This document shows positions 33,224-40,345 of a stretch of DNA of 54,827 bases, piece after piece (position 1 is the stretch's first letter; every line of letters starts with the position of its first letter). The stretch covers positions 1-54,827 of IMG/VR virus record IMGVR_UViG_3300021376_000077; one strand, written 5' to 3'. The notes beneath the pieces are model-generated. The model did no database searches. It had not been told where the DNA came from and saw only the letters and a list, made by a program, of their open reading frames with translations. The translations under genes were made by a program, and so were the position numbers. This stretch comes from a virus.

Positions 33224-33336
33224 TGTACAGGATTTCGACAGACCCAATTAGTGGTTCGCAATCCGTAGTGCTTGTTGAGGCAACGTGGTGGATTCCAATG
33301 GATGAAGCCAACTCCGACATTAGTTATAATGGATAA
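33223..33336 (+). pseudogene. Truncated copy of the GNTPEPWEAP accessory gene
   Basis: 37 codons starting MYRISTDPISG, with SVVLVEATWWIPMDEANSD, then a premature end ISYNG-stop. It matches the 54-aa gene at 28869 up to DEANxD (MTYRI..., VVFRTTDGAWIPCDEANMD) but lacks YQAYLTWLAEGNTPEPWEAP. It sits in the same place, overlapping the stop of a SAEL-ending fibre. It is most simply a decayed or shortened copy. Confidence 0.6.
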
Positions 33337-33338
33337 AT

Positions 33339-34448
33339 ATGACCGGTATTAGACGAATATCAGATTTAGGAACACAGGGTGTTAAGACTATTCTTGATGG
33401 CTCTGTACAGACAGCTGACATAGCTAATAATGCTGTTACACAAGCAAAACTTAGCACAGATGTGCCATTAAGTGGGATGCGTAACAACATCATCAACGGT
33501 GATTTTAAAATCAACCAACGGCAATTGTTGTCACGCTCCACCACGGGGTATCTCCATGACCGTTGGAGACTTGAGTGCGCCGGAGGCTCCACCACATATA
33601 GCACTCAGGCGTTTACTCTGGGAAATGAAATATCTGGTTTTGAACCAGCAAACTTTGCTCAATTAGCAGTTTCCGGTCAATCATCGGCAAGTCATTATTC
33701 TGTTTTGCACCAATATATTGAAGGCGTTAGGACGTTCGCTGGACAGACGGTTACTGTGTCTTTTTATGCAAGAGCAACATCTGGCACGCCGAAAATTTCT
33801 CTTGAGTTAGCTCAATACTTTGGGACAGGAGGTTCACCTTCTAACACTGTAAATACAAATGGAGGAATTGTGACTTTGTCAACAACATGGTCACGATACT
33901 CATTGACTGTTGCAGTCCCCTCTATTAGCGGGAAAACTGTAGGGTCAGTTGACGATGCACTGATAGTTCAATTTTGGCTTTCAGGTGGGAGCGACTACTC
34001 AGCAAGAATAAATTCTATGGGGATACAGAACAGCACTTTTCAAATTTGGGGAATACAAGCCGAACCAAACGTTCAGGCCACACCTCTAGAAATCAGGCCA
34101 CACGCTTTGGAGTTGCAACTGTGCCAAAGGTATTACTACGAGTTGCGAGGTTGGGGCTTCGACGATGGGTTGTGTCAAGGACATTACTACTCCACTACGC
34201 AGTTGTGGTGCGTCATCCAGCATCCAGTGCAGATGAGGAAAGGGCCGGTTTTTGCCCTGGCTAACGGGGTTTACAACGCCTATGCAATATCGCAAGGGAA
34301 CCCAGTGACGACAGCGGCTCAGTATTCTGGCACGCCACAAACATCTACAGTGTATTTTTCTGTTTTAAACGCTCGCACCCATGGTGTAGGTGGGTGGATT
34401 GCTACCGCTGCTGGAATTATGTATTTCAATTCGGAGTATTTTGGATGA
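33339..34448 (+). CDS. Tail fibre with carbohydrate-binding-like tip
   Basis: 369 aa. A short N-terminus (MTGIRRISDLGTQGVKTILD) leads into the shared linker AVTQAKLSTDVPLSGMRN, then NNIINGDFKINQRQLL, LHDRWRLE and a jelly-roll-like domain, with the LELQLCQRYYYE motif near residue 260. The C-terminal domain differs from other fibres and ends MYFNSEYFG. The head module of the previous fibre is absent, so it may depend on that one for attachment. ATGA overlap with the next small gene. Confidence 0.78.
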   Translation: MTGIRRISDLGTQGVKTILDGSVQTADIANNAVTQAKLSTDVPLSGMRNNIINGDFKINQRQLLSRSTTGYLHDRWRLECAGGSTTYSTQAFTLGNEISGFEPANFAQLAVSGQSSASHYSVLHQYIEGVRTFAGQTVTVSFYARATSGTPKISLELAQYFGTGGSPSNTVNTNGGIVTLSTTWSRYSLTVAVPSISGKTVGSVDDALIVQFWLSGGSDYSARINSMGIQNSTFQIWGIQAEPNVQATPLEIRPHALELQLCQRYYYELRGWGFDDGLCQGHYYSTTQLWCVIQHPVQMRKGPVFALANGVYNAYAISQGNPVTTAAQYSGTPQTSTVYFSVLNARTHGVGGWIATAAGIMYFNSEYFG

Positions 34449-34621
34449 TGTATTTTTACAACGATGTTGAATTTTTGGGAAATGTGAAACGCCTTGTGTG
34501 CTACAAGAACGATGACGGTTTGGATTGCTGGCTTCCTGATGGGGAAGCCAATGTGTATTACCAGCAGTGGGTTGCTGAAGGCAACACACCCGAACCGTGG
34601 GAGGCCCCTGATGCCGATTAG
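34445..34621 (+). CDS. Small fibre-linked protein with C-terminal GNTPEPWEAPDAD
   Basis: 58 aa from the ATG at 34445 (ATGA overlap; a second ATG follows at 34448). It carries a DGLDCWLPDGEANVYYQQW segment and ends VAEGNTPEPWEAPDAD, the same ending as at 28869 and 36672. The central WxPxxEANxxYQxW part is also conserved. Same role as its relatives, unknown but tied to the preceding fibre. Confidence 0.68.
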   Translation: MMYFYNDVEFLGNVKRLVCYKNDDGLDCWLPDGEANVYYQQWVAEGNTPEPWEAPDAD

Positions 34622-34721
34622 TTCGTTCTCCGCTCCGTCCGCGATGGAACGGGTCGGCAGGGGTGCTACTATATCCGCGTTTACGGATACGGGAACTAGG
34701 AGCCAGCATGAGTGCGTCTAG
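34611..34721 (+). CDS. Short MPISS ORF, probably a remnant fibre start
   Basis: 36 codons beginning MPISSFSAPSAMERVGRGAT at an ATG inside the end of the previous gene, as for other MPI-starting genes at 29023, 35620 and 36835. It stops after QHECV without a recognisable fibre domain. Probably a fibre N-terminus whose tip has been lost. Confidence 0.35.
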   Translation: MPISSFSAPSAMERVGRGATISAFTDTGTRSQHECV

Positions 34722-34765
34722 CGTAAATCGAGGACTCCGCCCAGGGGTGAGCACAAGGAGTAGTA
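34709..34765 (+). pseudogene. Frameshifted remnant of a GLRPGV fibre start
   Basis: The frame starts MSASSVNRGLR and then stops. Adding one base at the CGCCAGGGG run restores PGVSTRSS, giving a match to the start of the 186-aa gene at 37434 (MTISSNATGLRPGVCTSST). The Shine-Dalgarno AAGGAG of the next gene lies inside it. Short match, moderate support. Confidence 0.4.
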
Positions 34766-35263
34766 ATGGCTTTCACTGAGAAAAGACTGTTTAATAGTGG
34801 TGTTGCTAGTCCGCTTGCATTGACAGCTAATACTGATACGACCATTTACACCTGTCCGACGAGTCAGACGACGACTACTATTCTTAAACAAATTGTGATG
34901 ACTAACACTGGGGCGTCTTCGACAACGTTTTCAATATCCCTAGTTCCATCTGGTGGTTCCGTTCAAACGTCAAATAGAATATTCAATAGCGTGTCAATCG
35001 CGTCTAATGAAACAATTATTCTAGATGTCTCGCAAATCTTGACATCTGGTGACTTCATTTCTGCTCTTGCTGGTGCATCTGGTGTGAATATCACTATGTC
35101 TGGCGTAGAAAACGCCGGCGGAATGGTTATCTCGGGCTTGGCTGACAGTGCGGTCACGACGGCAAAAATTGCTAATAGCAACGTCACAGCGGCTAAACTA
35201 GGTCCAGACGCTTTTATAGCCAACAATCAGGCTGGCGCAATAGTTCTTATGGAGATGATGTAA
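34766..35263 (+). CDS. Beta-sandwich fibre head protein
   Basis: 165 aa. Residues 1-115 form the small beta-sandwich module (MAFTEKRLFNSGVASPLALT, ILKQIVMTNTGASSTTF, SIASNETIILDVSQI). The last 50 residues hold a linker with SAVTTAKIANSNVTAAKLGPD, the same type of linker that joins head and tip in the 487-aa fibre at 31760. Here head and tip are on separate genes, the tip probably being the 351-aa protein two genes downstream. Confidence 0.7.
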   Translation: MAFTEKRLFNSGVASPLALTANTDTTIYTCPTSQTTTTILKQIVMTNTGASSTTFSISLVPSGGSVQTSNRIFNSVSIASNETIILDVSQILTSGDFISALAGASGVNITMSGVENAGGMVISGLADSAVTTAKIANSNVTAAKLGPDAFIANNQAGAIVLMEMM

Positions 35264-35620
35264 ATGGCTACCGGGGACAGAACAGAAACACGAGTACTAG
35301 GTCCAGTAGAACTACCGACAACACCTGGACTCATCAATGGCAACCCGAGCAACGCCGTCGCTGCGAGCCGTGTTTGGGTTGTAAAGCAAATTGCCCTATG
35401 TAATAGAACGGGAACAGACGCGCTTGTGTACCTTGCCCTAGCCCCAAACGGTGTCTCCATTGCAAACAGCCACTACTTCATGTGGGCGCTCCCTATTGCC
35501 GCCTCTGACACCCTGGTTCTTGATACGGGAATTGTGATGGTAACTGGCGACCAGTTTTATGGATATGCCGACCGTGCTGGTGTGAATATCATTGTTAATG
35601 GTTGGGTGAAAGAAGTCTAA
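35264..35620 (+). CDS. Beta-sandwich fibre accessory protein
   Basis: 118 aa, another member of the module: VWVVKQIALCNRTGTDALVY near residue 37, an LPIAASDTLVLDTGIVM strand, and a closing VNIIVNGWVKEV. It begins directly after the previous stop with an ATG and its TAA overlaps the next ATG (TAATG). It is likely a decoration or joining subunit. Confidence 0.68.
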   Translation: MATGDRTETRVLGPVELPTTPGLINGNPSNAVAASRVWVVKQIALCNRTGTDALVYLALAPNGVSIANSHYFMWALPIAASDTLVLDTGIVMVTGDQFYGYADRAGVNIIVNGWVKEV

Positions 35621-36675
35621 TGCCTATATCATCTGCTTTAGGTTCGTCTGCGTTGCTGCCTGCTGGCCTCGGGTTTCGTAACAAAATCATCAACGGCGGG
35701 TTTGATATCTGGCAACGTGGTACGTCGTCGTTCACGACAAACGGCGCATATACGGCAGACCGCTGGGTGATGAATTTGACGGGAACTGGGACAGCGCAAA
35801 CTGTTAGCCAGGTTGCCTTTACCGCTGGCAACCCAATCTCTAACCAAGAACCGGCTTATCACATTCGCAATGCTGTAACCGGTGGTTCTGGCACATCTTC
35901 GCTTGTTGTGTTGACGCAAAAAATTGAGGATGTCAGAACGTGTGCGGGCCAGCCTGTTACGGTTTCTTTTTGGGCGAAGGTGACAAGCGGAACAGCCAAC
36001 CTTGGTCTTGACTTGTACCAGGAGTTTGGGTCGGGTGGTTCGGCAACTGTTGGCGGTATCGGTGCGCAGAAGTTTGCGTTGACAACTTCGTGGCAGCGGT
36101 TTACGGCACTTATCAACGTGTCATCTATTAGTAGCAAAACAATTGGGACCAACAATTTTCTTGCTTGCCGTTTTTGGTTTTCGAGTGGCTCTGATTACAA
36201 CTCGCTGAATAATTCGCTTGGCATCCAGTCTGCGACTTTTGATATTTGGGGTGTGCAGGTTGAGCAGAACTATCAGCCGACCCCGTTTGAACAACGCCCT
36301 TTTGCTGTTGAAGTTTCTTTATGCCAACGCTACTTTAGCAAATCATTTCAATTAGAAACAGCGCCCGTAAATGGGAATGGTACTGGTGATAATACAGGAA
36401 ATAATCTTGTTGTATGGGCACCAACTGTTGGCAATTCTTATTCAGCAGCAATTAAATTTCCAGTAAGGATGCGTAGAACTCCTGACATCACACTCTATAA
36501 TGCCGAGACATCAACACCTAACACATGGAGTGTATACAACAGTTCTGGTTCAATAAATAACTCGTATTCTGTAGTAGTTGGAACTCGTAATGAAATATCT
36601 GTATTGGTTTACGCTACATCTATTACAACTATCACTGTTTCTAACGGAGCATGGTCAGCGAGTGCGGAATTATGA
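35620..36675 (+). CDS. Tail fibre tip, carbohydrate-binding-like
   Basis: 351 aa from the ATG at 35620 in a TAATG overlap; a start 18 bases upstream is less likely. It begins MPISSALGSSALLPAGLG and goes directly into FRNKIINGGFDIWQRGTSSF, AYTADRWVMN, a jelly-roll-like body, GVQVEQNYQPTPFEQRP, and SLCQRYFSK. The C-terminus differs from other tips and ends WSASAEL. Compared with the 31760 fibre it lacks the head domain, which is encoded separately at 34766. ATGA overlap with the next gene. Confidence 0.78.
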   Translation: MPISSALGSSALLPAGLGFRNKIINGGFDIWQRGTSSFTTNGAYTADRWVMNLTGTGTAQTVSQVAFTAGNPISNQEPAYHIRNAVTGGSGTSSLVVLTQKIEDVRTCAGQPVTVSFWAKVTSGTANLGLDLYQEFGSGGSATVGGIGAQKFALTTSWQRFTALINVSSISSKTIGTNNFLACRFWFSSGSDYNSLNNSLGIQSATFDIWGVQVEQNYQPTPFEQRPFAVEVSLCQRYFSKSFQLETAPVNGNGTGDNTGNNLVVWAPTVGNSYSAAIKFPVRMRRTPDITLYNAETSTPNTWSVYNSSGSINNSYSVVVGTRNEISVLVYATSITTITVSNGAWSASAEL

Positions 36676-36845
36676 AAAAGTATTTTATAACCAATTCTGA
36701 CCCTTTGTGCGGTATTAGTGTTGCTCGTCTTGATGATGACGGAATAATTACATGGCTTGGCGTCCCAAATGAGGATTTAGAATACCAAGAATGGCTCGCC
36801 GCTGGCAACACACCCGAACCGTGGGAGGCCCCTGATGCCGATTAA
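36672..36845 (+). CDS. Small fibre-linked protein with C-terminal GNTPEPWEAPDAD
   Basis: 57 aa from the ATG at 36672. N-terminus MKKYFITNSDPLCGISVARL, then WLGVPNEDLEYQEWLAAGNT and the PEPWEAPDAD end. It overlaps the SAEL-ending fibre upstream and the MPI-starting gene downstream, exactly as at 28869-29033. This strict fibre/small protein/MPI gene order suggests a repeating unit. Confidence 0.7.
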   Translation: MKKYFITNSDPLCGISVARLDDDGIITWLGVPNEDLEYQEWLAAGNTPEPWEAPDAD

Positions 36846-37437
36846 CAATTACATAGCGTCCTCTGCCATTGCTAAACCAGGAGTATGTACTAGTACTACT
36901 CGTCCTGCTAGTCCTTATGAGGGTCAGTTTATTTACGAAACAGATACAAGCAAAACATTGTTGTGGACTGGTTCTTTATGGGTTACTCAAAATTGGGCTG
37001 GTCAATGTGCATTTTCGGCGTATAACCCAAGCAATATACAAATTTGTAGTAGCGGAACATCAACAAACGTTTTATACCCATATACAGAAAGATATGACCT
37101 AGGAAGCAACTTTAATGCAACTACTGGAGTTTTTACTGCTCCAGTTTATGGTGTCTATTCTTTTTCTATTGTTTTGCACGCAATGGGAATCTCTGCCAGT
37201 ACTGATTTCCTTTTCGTTAATATGACTGGCAACATTAACGTTGAGTTTATGGTCGTTTCGGGAACTAGTAATGAAAATTATAATACTAGTGGACAAGGAA
37301 CACTTTCCACAGTTTTGAACGCTGGAGAAGTAGTGGGGCCACCAACTGTTGGGACAAACACAGCACAAGGTGCGGCGTACTGGCGTGGTGGAAATACTTT
37401 TAATAGTTTTACTGGAATGTTGGTGCGCCCACTATGA
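36835..37437 (+). CDS. C1q-like fibre tip protein
   Basis: 200 aa from the ATG at 36835. The N-terminus carries PGVCTSTTRPASPYEGQFIY and LLWTGSLWV, a fibre adaptor. Residues about 60-200 match the C1q/TNF-like jelly roll: SNFNATTGVFTAPVYGVYSF (the hallmark GxFTxPxxGxYxF), TVLNAGEVV, and a closing NSFTGMLVRPL. C1q-like domains form trimers and bind diverse ligands. It would be the tip of a short fibre. Start and stop overlap neighbours. Confidence 0.72.
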   Translation: MPINNYIASSAIAKPGVCTSTTRPASPYEGQFIYETDTSKTLLWTGSLWVTQNWAGQCAFSAYNPSNIQICSSGTSTNVLYPYTERYDLGSNFNATTGVFTAPVYGVYSFSIVLHAMGISASTDFLFVNMTGNINVEFMVVSGTSNENYNTSGQGTLSTVLNAGEVVGPPTVGTNTAQGAAYWRGGNTFNSFTGMLVRPL

Positions 37438-37994
37438 CCATTTCATCTAACGCTACAGGACTAAGACCGGGGGTCTGTACGTCGTCTACTAGGCCGAGCA
37501 ACCCGTTTACGGGGCAGATTATCTACGAGACTGACACGGGTTATCTGCGTGTGTGGGACGGTTCAGCGTGGGACTACCTCAGCCAGTCTGCGGATAACAC
37601 GGCTGCGTTACGCCCAGCGGCAGGTCTGATTGGCACGGTGGCTAATTGGGCAAGCAACACTAAAACTGTTAGTTCGGCATCTCCAACAGTTGACTTGTAT
37701 GACCAAACCTTGAATTTGGTCGGTGGAAGAAATTACAAATTGAACTGGTCTTTTGACGTATTCCATTCTGCTGCCGTTACATGGTTTCTATATGTTTACG
37801 TCAACACTGTGTTTACGGGGACGTTGGCATTTTCTAACTCGTACCAAATTGGTACATCGTGGATTTACCCAAATACCACTACGTCATCAAAACGCATACA
37901 ACTTAGGGCGTCGTACAACTCGGGGGCTGGAACCGCCTATTTTGGAAGTTTGGCAATAGGTGGTGTGTGGCTTGAGGACGTCGGTCCTACGTGA
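37434..37994 (+). CDS. Short tail fibre protein
   Basis: 186 aa. The N-terminus MTISSNATGLRPGVCTSSTR and NPFTGQIIYETDTGYLRVWD parallels that of the C1q-like protein. The C-terminal about 110 residues form a different beta domain with RNYKLNWSFDVFHSAAVTWF and a closing GGVWLEDVGPT. This suggests two tips on the same adaptor. The stop TGA overlaps a GTG that opens the second tiny ISVCTSTYNN frame. Confidence 0.7.
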   Translation: MTISSNATGLRPGVCTSSTRPSNPFTGQIIYETDTGYLRVWDGSAWDYLSQSADNTAALRPAAGLIGTVANWASNTKTVSSASPTVDLYDQTLNLVGGRNYKLNWSFDVFHSAAVTWFLYVYVNTVFTGTLAFSNSYQIGTSWIYPNTTTSSKRIQLRASYNSGAGTAYFGSLAIGGVWLEDVGPT

Positions 37995-38065
37995 CCATTT
38001 CGGTTTGCACTAGCACCTACAACAACACCCCCGACCAATTATGTGCTATTGTCTCGAGCGTATAA
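37991..38065 (+). CDS. Tiny ORF of the ISVCTSTYNN repeat, copy 2
   Basis: 24 codons from a GTG overlapping the fibre stop as GTGA: MTISVCTSTYNNTPDQLCAIVSSV. It is the relative of the frame at 30062. Of the five base differences between the DNA copies, one is synonymous and four change residues, which does not by itself favour coding. Kept as low-confidence. Confidence 0.3.
   Translation: MTISVCTSTYNNTPDQLCAIVSSV
37997..38058 (+). repeat. 62-bp dispersed repeat, copy 2
   Basis: 57 of 62 positions match 30065-30126. This copy precedes enzyme cassette B. Just downstream TATAAG (38061-38066) and a CTCGAG palindrome follow. The end of the repeat (CTATTGTCTCGAG) and the sequence at 38074-38090 (CTCGAGGGCACAATAG) form an imperfect inverted repeat with a three-base bulge. 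Confidence 0.8.
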
Positions 38066-38071
38066 GTACAC

Positions 38072-38081
38072 CCCTCGAGGG
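38072..38081. promoter_or_regulatory. Palindrome CCCTCGAGGG before cassette B
   Basis: A perfect 10-bp palindrome 45 bases before the first ATG of cassette B, paired with the CTCGAG at the end of the 62-bp repeat. The inverted arrangement could be an operator for a dimeric regulator or an RNA hairpin in the leader. No T-run, so a terminator is unlikely. Confidence 0.4.
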
Positions 38082-38125
38082 CACAATAGTTGTAAAGAGT
38101 TTCCGCAACAAGGAGTGATGACAAA

Positions 38126-38281
38126 ATGGAAGAACAGCTCGACCCGCAAACACTTATCGACGAACTCGTCAGGCGCATCCAAACACTAACGCTCGAAAAC
38201 GTGGTGTTATCAGCGCGCCTCACAGCAGCAATCAAATCACAAAACGAAACAACTGCCAGCGGAGACGACACAGGGCAGTAA
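38126..38281 (+). CDS. Small coiled-coil protein at the head of cassette B
   Basis: 51 aa with AAGGAG ending 10 bases before the ATG. Starts MEEQLDPQTLIDELVRRIQT; Leu/Ile/Val at heptad spacing through LTLENVVLSARLTAAIKSQN predicts a single coiled coil, then a polar tail. No family recognised and no counterpart in cassette A. It is likely translated from the leader that follows the 62-bp repeat. Confidence 0.6.
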   Translation: MEEQLDPQTLIDELVRRIQTLTLENVVLSARLTAAIKSQNETTASGDDTGQ

Positions 38282-38284
38282 ACA

Positions 38285-38521
38285 TTGGTTACCATCAATC
38301 GCTCCGTCGCCATGATGGACTCGCTCAAGCAGGAGCTGTTTACGCTGTGCATCCAGAATGGCATTGACCCAGAGACGCTGGACATCGAAAATCCAGATTC
38401 CGACCCAGCAATAGCGGCGTCTACTCCTCACGAGCATAACTTCTATGCAATTCGTAGAATTAAGCAGGTATGCGAGGGATACGTCTTGGCTAAAGGGAAG
38501 TTTGATAATCTAGCCGAGTGA
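38285..38521 (+). CDS. Cassette B: small helical GxDP protein
   Basis: 78 aa from a TTG at 38285; ATGs at 38312 and 38315 would remove the first nine or ten residues, but relatives have longer N-termini, which supports the TTG. Helix, then CIQNGIDPETLDIENPDSD, then a second helix ending AKGKFDNLAE. It is closest in arrangement to the 87-aa gene at 43126 (NGIDPDDIDISNPFEN, LQGKIDSLS). Its stop overlaps the GTG of the CPSE protein (GTGA), as the small protein precedes the CPSE gene in cassette A. Confidence 0.7.
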   Translation: MVTINRSVAMMDSLKQELFTLCIQNGIDPETLDIENPDSDPAIAASTPHEHNFYAIRRIKQVCEGYVLAKGKFDNLAE

Positions 38522-38958
38522 TTCGTTCGGTTTACTGCCCTTCTGAGGAGTTCCTTGAAGAGGCGCAATCTTTAGCTGAAAAAAATAGCCTGTCTATAAC
38601 TATTGGACGGTCGGAATCTATGGAAAATATAGATTTTGACGAAACCAGGGTATGCATTGTCCACATCCCCACAATTCACATTTTTAATATTTCATCGCCG
38701 ACCCTTCCGATTGGACTGATGCAGGCTTTTGGGTATACGTGTGATTACATTGATTTTAAGAAAGATGGCAATACTCCGATACTGAAAGTCAGGTATGGGC
38801 ATAATTTTTCAGAAGAAATAAAAATACAGCCTTTTTATCTAGAGTCCCATATAGCAAAGTATTCGCATAGATTTTCTTCGGCAGGCATACATGATGTGAG
38901 TATTGTTGTTGCCGGGGAAGAATATGTCAAAAATTACACATTTGAGGTGACGGAGTGA
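38518..38958 (+). CDS. Cassette B: CPSE-motif protein, function unknown
   Basis: 146 aa from a GTG in a GTGA overlap. It begins MIRSVYCPSEEFLEEAQSLA followed by EKNSLSITIG, matching the cassette A protein at 14631. The C-terminal half is beta-rich with HIAKYSHRFSSAGIHDVSIV. No catalytic motif recognised apart from the invariant Cys near residue 7. Its stop overlaps the next GTG, so it is translated together with the hydroxylase. Confidence 0.75.
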   Translation: MIRSVYCPSEEFLEEAQSLAEKNSLSITIGRSESMENIDFDETRVCIVHIPTIHIFNISSPTLPIGLMQAFGYTCDYIDFKKDGNTPILKVRYGHNFSEEIKIQPFYLESHIAKYSHRFSSAGIHDVSIVVAGEEYVKNYTFEVTE

Positions 38959-39542
38959 AGATAGAAGTTTTAGCGCCATGCATCAACTATTACACAGAGG
39001 TATATGACGCTTATCCATTAATAGAAATGCTTGAAGAGGAGGCCGATAAATCGTGGCCTCGGATGGAGTGGGCGAGGTCATCTACCGGGCAGGCTGGTAA
39101 TACATCTGTAAATGAGTACCGCTCGTCAATGGAAATGTCCTTGCTACCGATTATGACCGAAGAGGACATACCGGAGTTAAACCACATAAAAGATGGGTTT
39201 CATAAAATATACAGTGAAATAGATAAGTGCGTCTGGGACTACAGAAACCAGTATGAATTATTTATTTCTCGTCACGAGCCATTTAGTGTTTTGAGGTATG
39301 AGAATAGCGCTGAATACCATATACATACAGACTCGTCCCCAGAGAACGGAAGAGTCATGAGTATGGTTGGGTACTTTAACGACGGATATGAGGGCGGAAA
39401 ATTGGAGTTCCCATTATTTAATGTAGAAATTCAGCCAGAGGCCGGCTCTGTAATCCTCTTTAGTTCGGCATATCCATACCAACATGCTGCACACCCAGTA
39501 ACGAAAGGCACCAAGTATTCCTTGGTGACGTGGTTCCAGTGA
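38955..39542 (+). CDS. Cassette B: 2-oxoglutarate/Fe(II) dioxygenase, prolyl 4-hydroxylase-like
   Basis: 195 aa from GTG (GTGA overlap). The iron ligands are H124 and D126 in EYHIHTDSSPENGRV and H180 in HAAHPVTKG; K187 in GTKYSLVTWF would bind 2-oxoglutarate. GGKLEFP near 137-143 is the conserved core strand. It keeps EYRSSME and KSWPRMEW from the cassette A enzyme, well above chance, so the two are clear homologues. GC content is much higher than in cassette A. It overlaps the next gene in GTGA. Confidence 0.88.
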   Translation: MKIEVLAPCINYYTEVYDAYPLIEMLEEEADKSWPRMEWARSSTGQAGNTSVNEYRSSMEMSLLPIMTEEDIPELNHIKDGFHKIYSEIDKCVWDYRNQYELFISRHEPFSVLRYENSAEYHIHTDSSPENGRVMSMVGYFNDGYEGGKLEFPLFNVEIQPEAGSVILFSSAYPYQHAAHPVTKGTKYSLVTWFQ

Positions 39543-40345
39543 GAAAAGTAAAGTACAAGATTGCAAATTTCACTTCGGATATTCCGAGAGTGAAAAAAAA
39601 CGAAATGCTTATAATTCCGCATACAAACCTACTGTGGGAAGTGCCTCCATTTACGAATAGAAACAACAAGCCAGAGTGGTGGAAAAATCTAGAAAAGGGG
39701 AAAGGCTCTCTCCGGAGGTGCCATGGAACTATTGACTACCTGTCTCTGGGCGTCACATTTTCGCTATGGACAAATGTTCACGTAAGACCGACAGCGAACA
39801 ACAAAAGTTTCGAGCTCAAGCTGGACCAAATGGGCGCACCAGAAATGAGGCCAGAGTTTAGAACCGAATGGTTCCCGTACTCCTCAACGGAGGGGTGTCC
39901 GTTTGCAAAAAACAGAGAAATACCTGAAGGCGACTTTCCCAAGCTGGTTACGCCCTGGATGTTTAAAACTGCACCAGGGTATTCCACACTAATCCTTCCG
40001 ACCCTATTTGAGCAAAATCCCAACTATTCAGTTTTGCCGGGAGTTGTTCATACCGACTACTACCACGCAATAAATATTGTTCTCAATATACATACTAAAA
40101 ATGAGTTCACTATACCGATAGGGACCCCCATGTATCAGTTGATTCCATTTAAGAGGAGCGACAATACCTCCGAAATAATCAAGGGCAACGAAAGCATGTG
40201 GAGATTTGTAAACGGAAGAGGTGTTGGCCAGCACTACTTGGGCGATTTTGACAGAAGAATTTCGTACCGCAGGGAGTTGGCGCGAGCCGATGATTCTGTG
40301 GAAAAAGAAGACAAGTCGCTTATTGAAAGAATCCTGAGAAGATGA
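39539..40345 (+). CDS. Cassette B: conserved 268-aa protein of unknown function
   Basis: 268 aa from the GTG at 39539 (GTGA overlap), preferred over a GTG nine bases upstream; this gives the same length as the cassette A homologue. Shared residues: PEWWKN near 45-50, LRRCHGTIDY near 58-67, LVTPWMF near 137, PNYSVLPGVVHTDYYHA near 161-177, FTIPIGTPM, then KGNESMWRFV. The HTD at 171-173 is invariant between copies. Here the gene precedes the halogenase; in cassette A it follows it. Its ATGA overlap couples it to the halogenase. Confidence 0.75.
   Translation: MRKVKYKIANFTSDIPRVKKNEMLIIPHTNLLWEVPPFTNRNNKPEWWKNLEKGKGSLRRCHGTIDYLSLGVTFSLWTNVHVRPTANNKSFELKLDQMGAPEMRPEFRTEWFPYSSTEGCPFAKNREIPEGDFPKLVTPWMFKTAPGYSTLILPTLFEQNPNYSVLPGVVHTDYYHAINIVLNIHTKNEFTIPIGTPMYQLIPFKRSDNTSEIIKGNESMWRFVNGRGVGQHYLGDFDRRISYRRELARADDSVEKEDKSLIERILRR

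Noticed and set aside
23760-37994. A diversity-generating retroelement acting on the fibre genes.
   Set aside because: No reverse transcriptase, Avd-like gene or template/variable repeat with A-specific changes was seen; the variation looks like module exchange.
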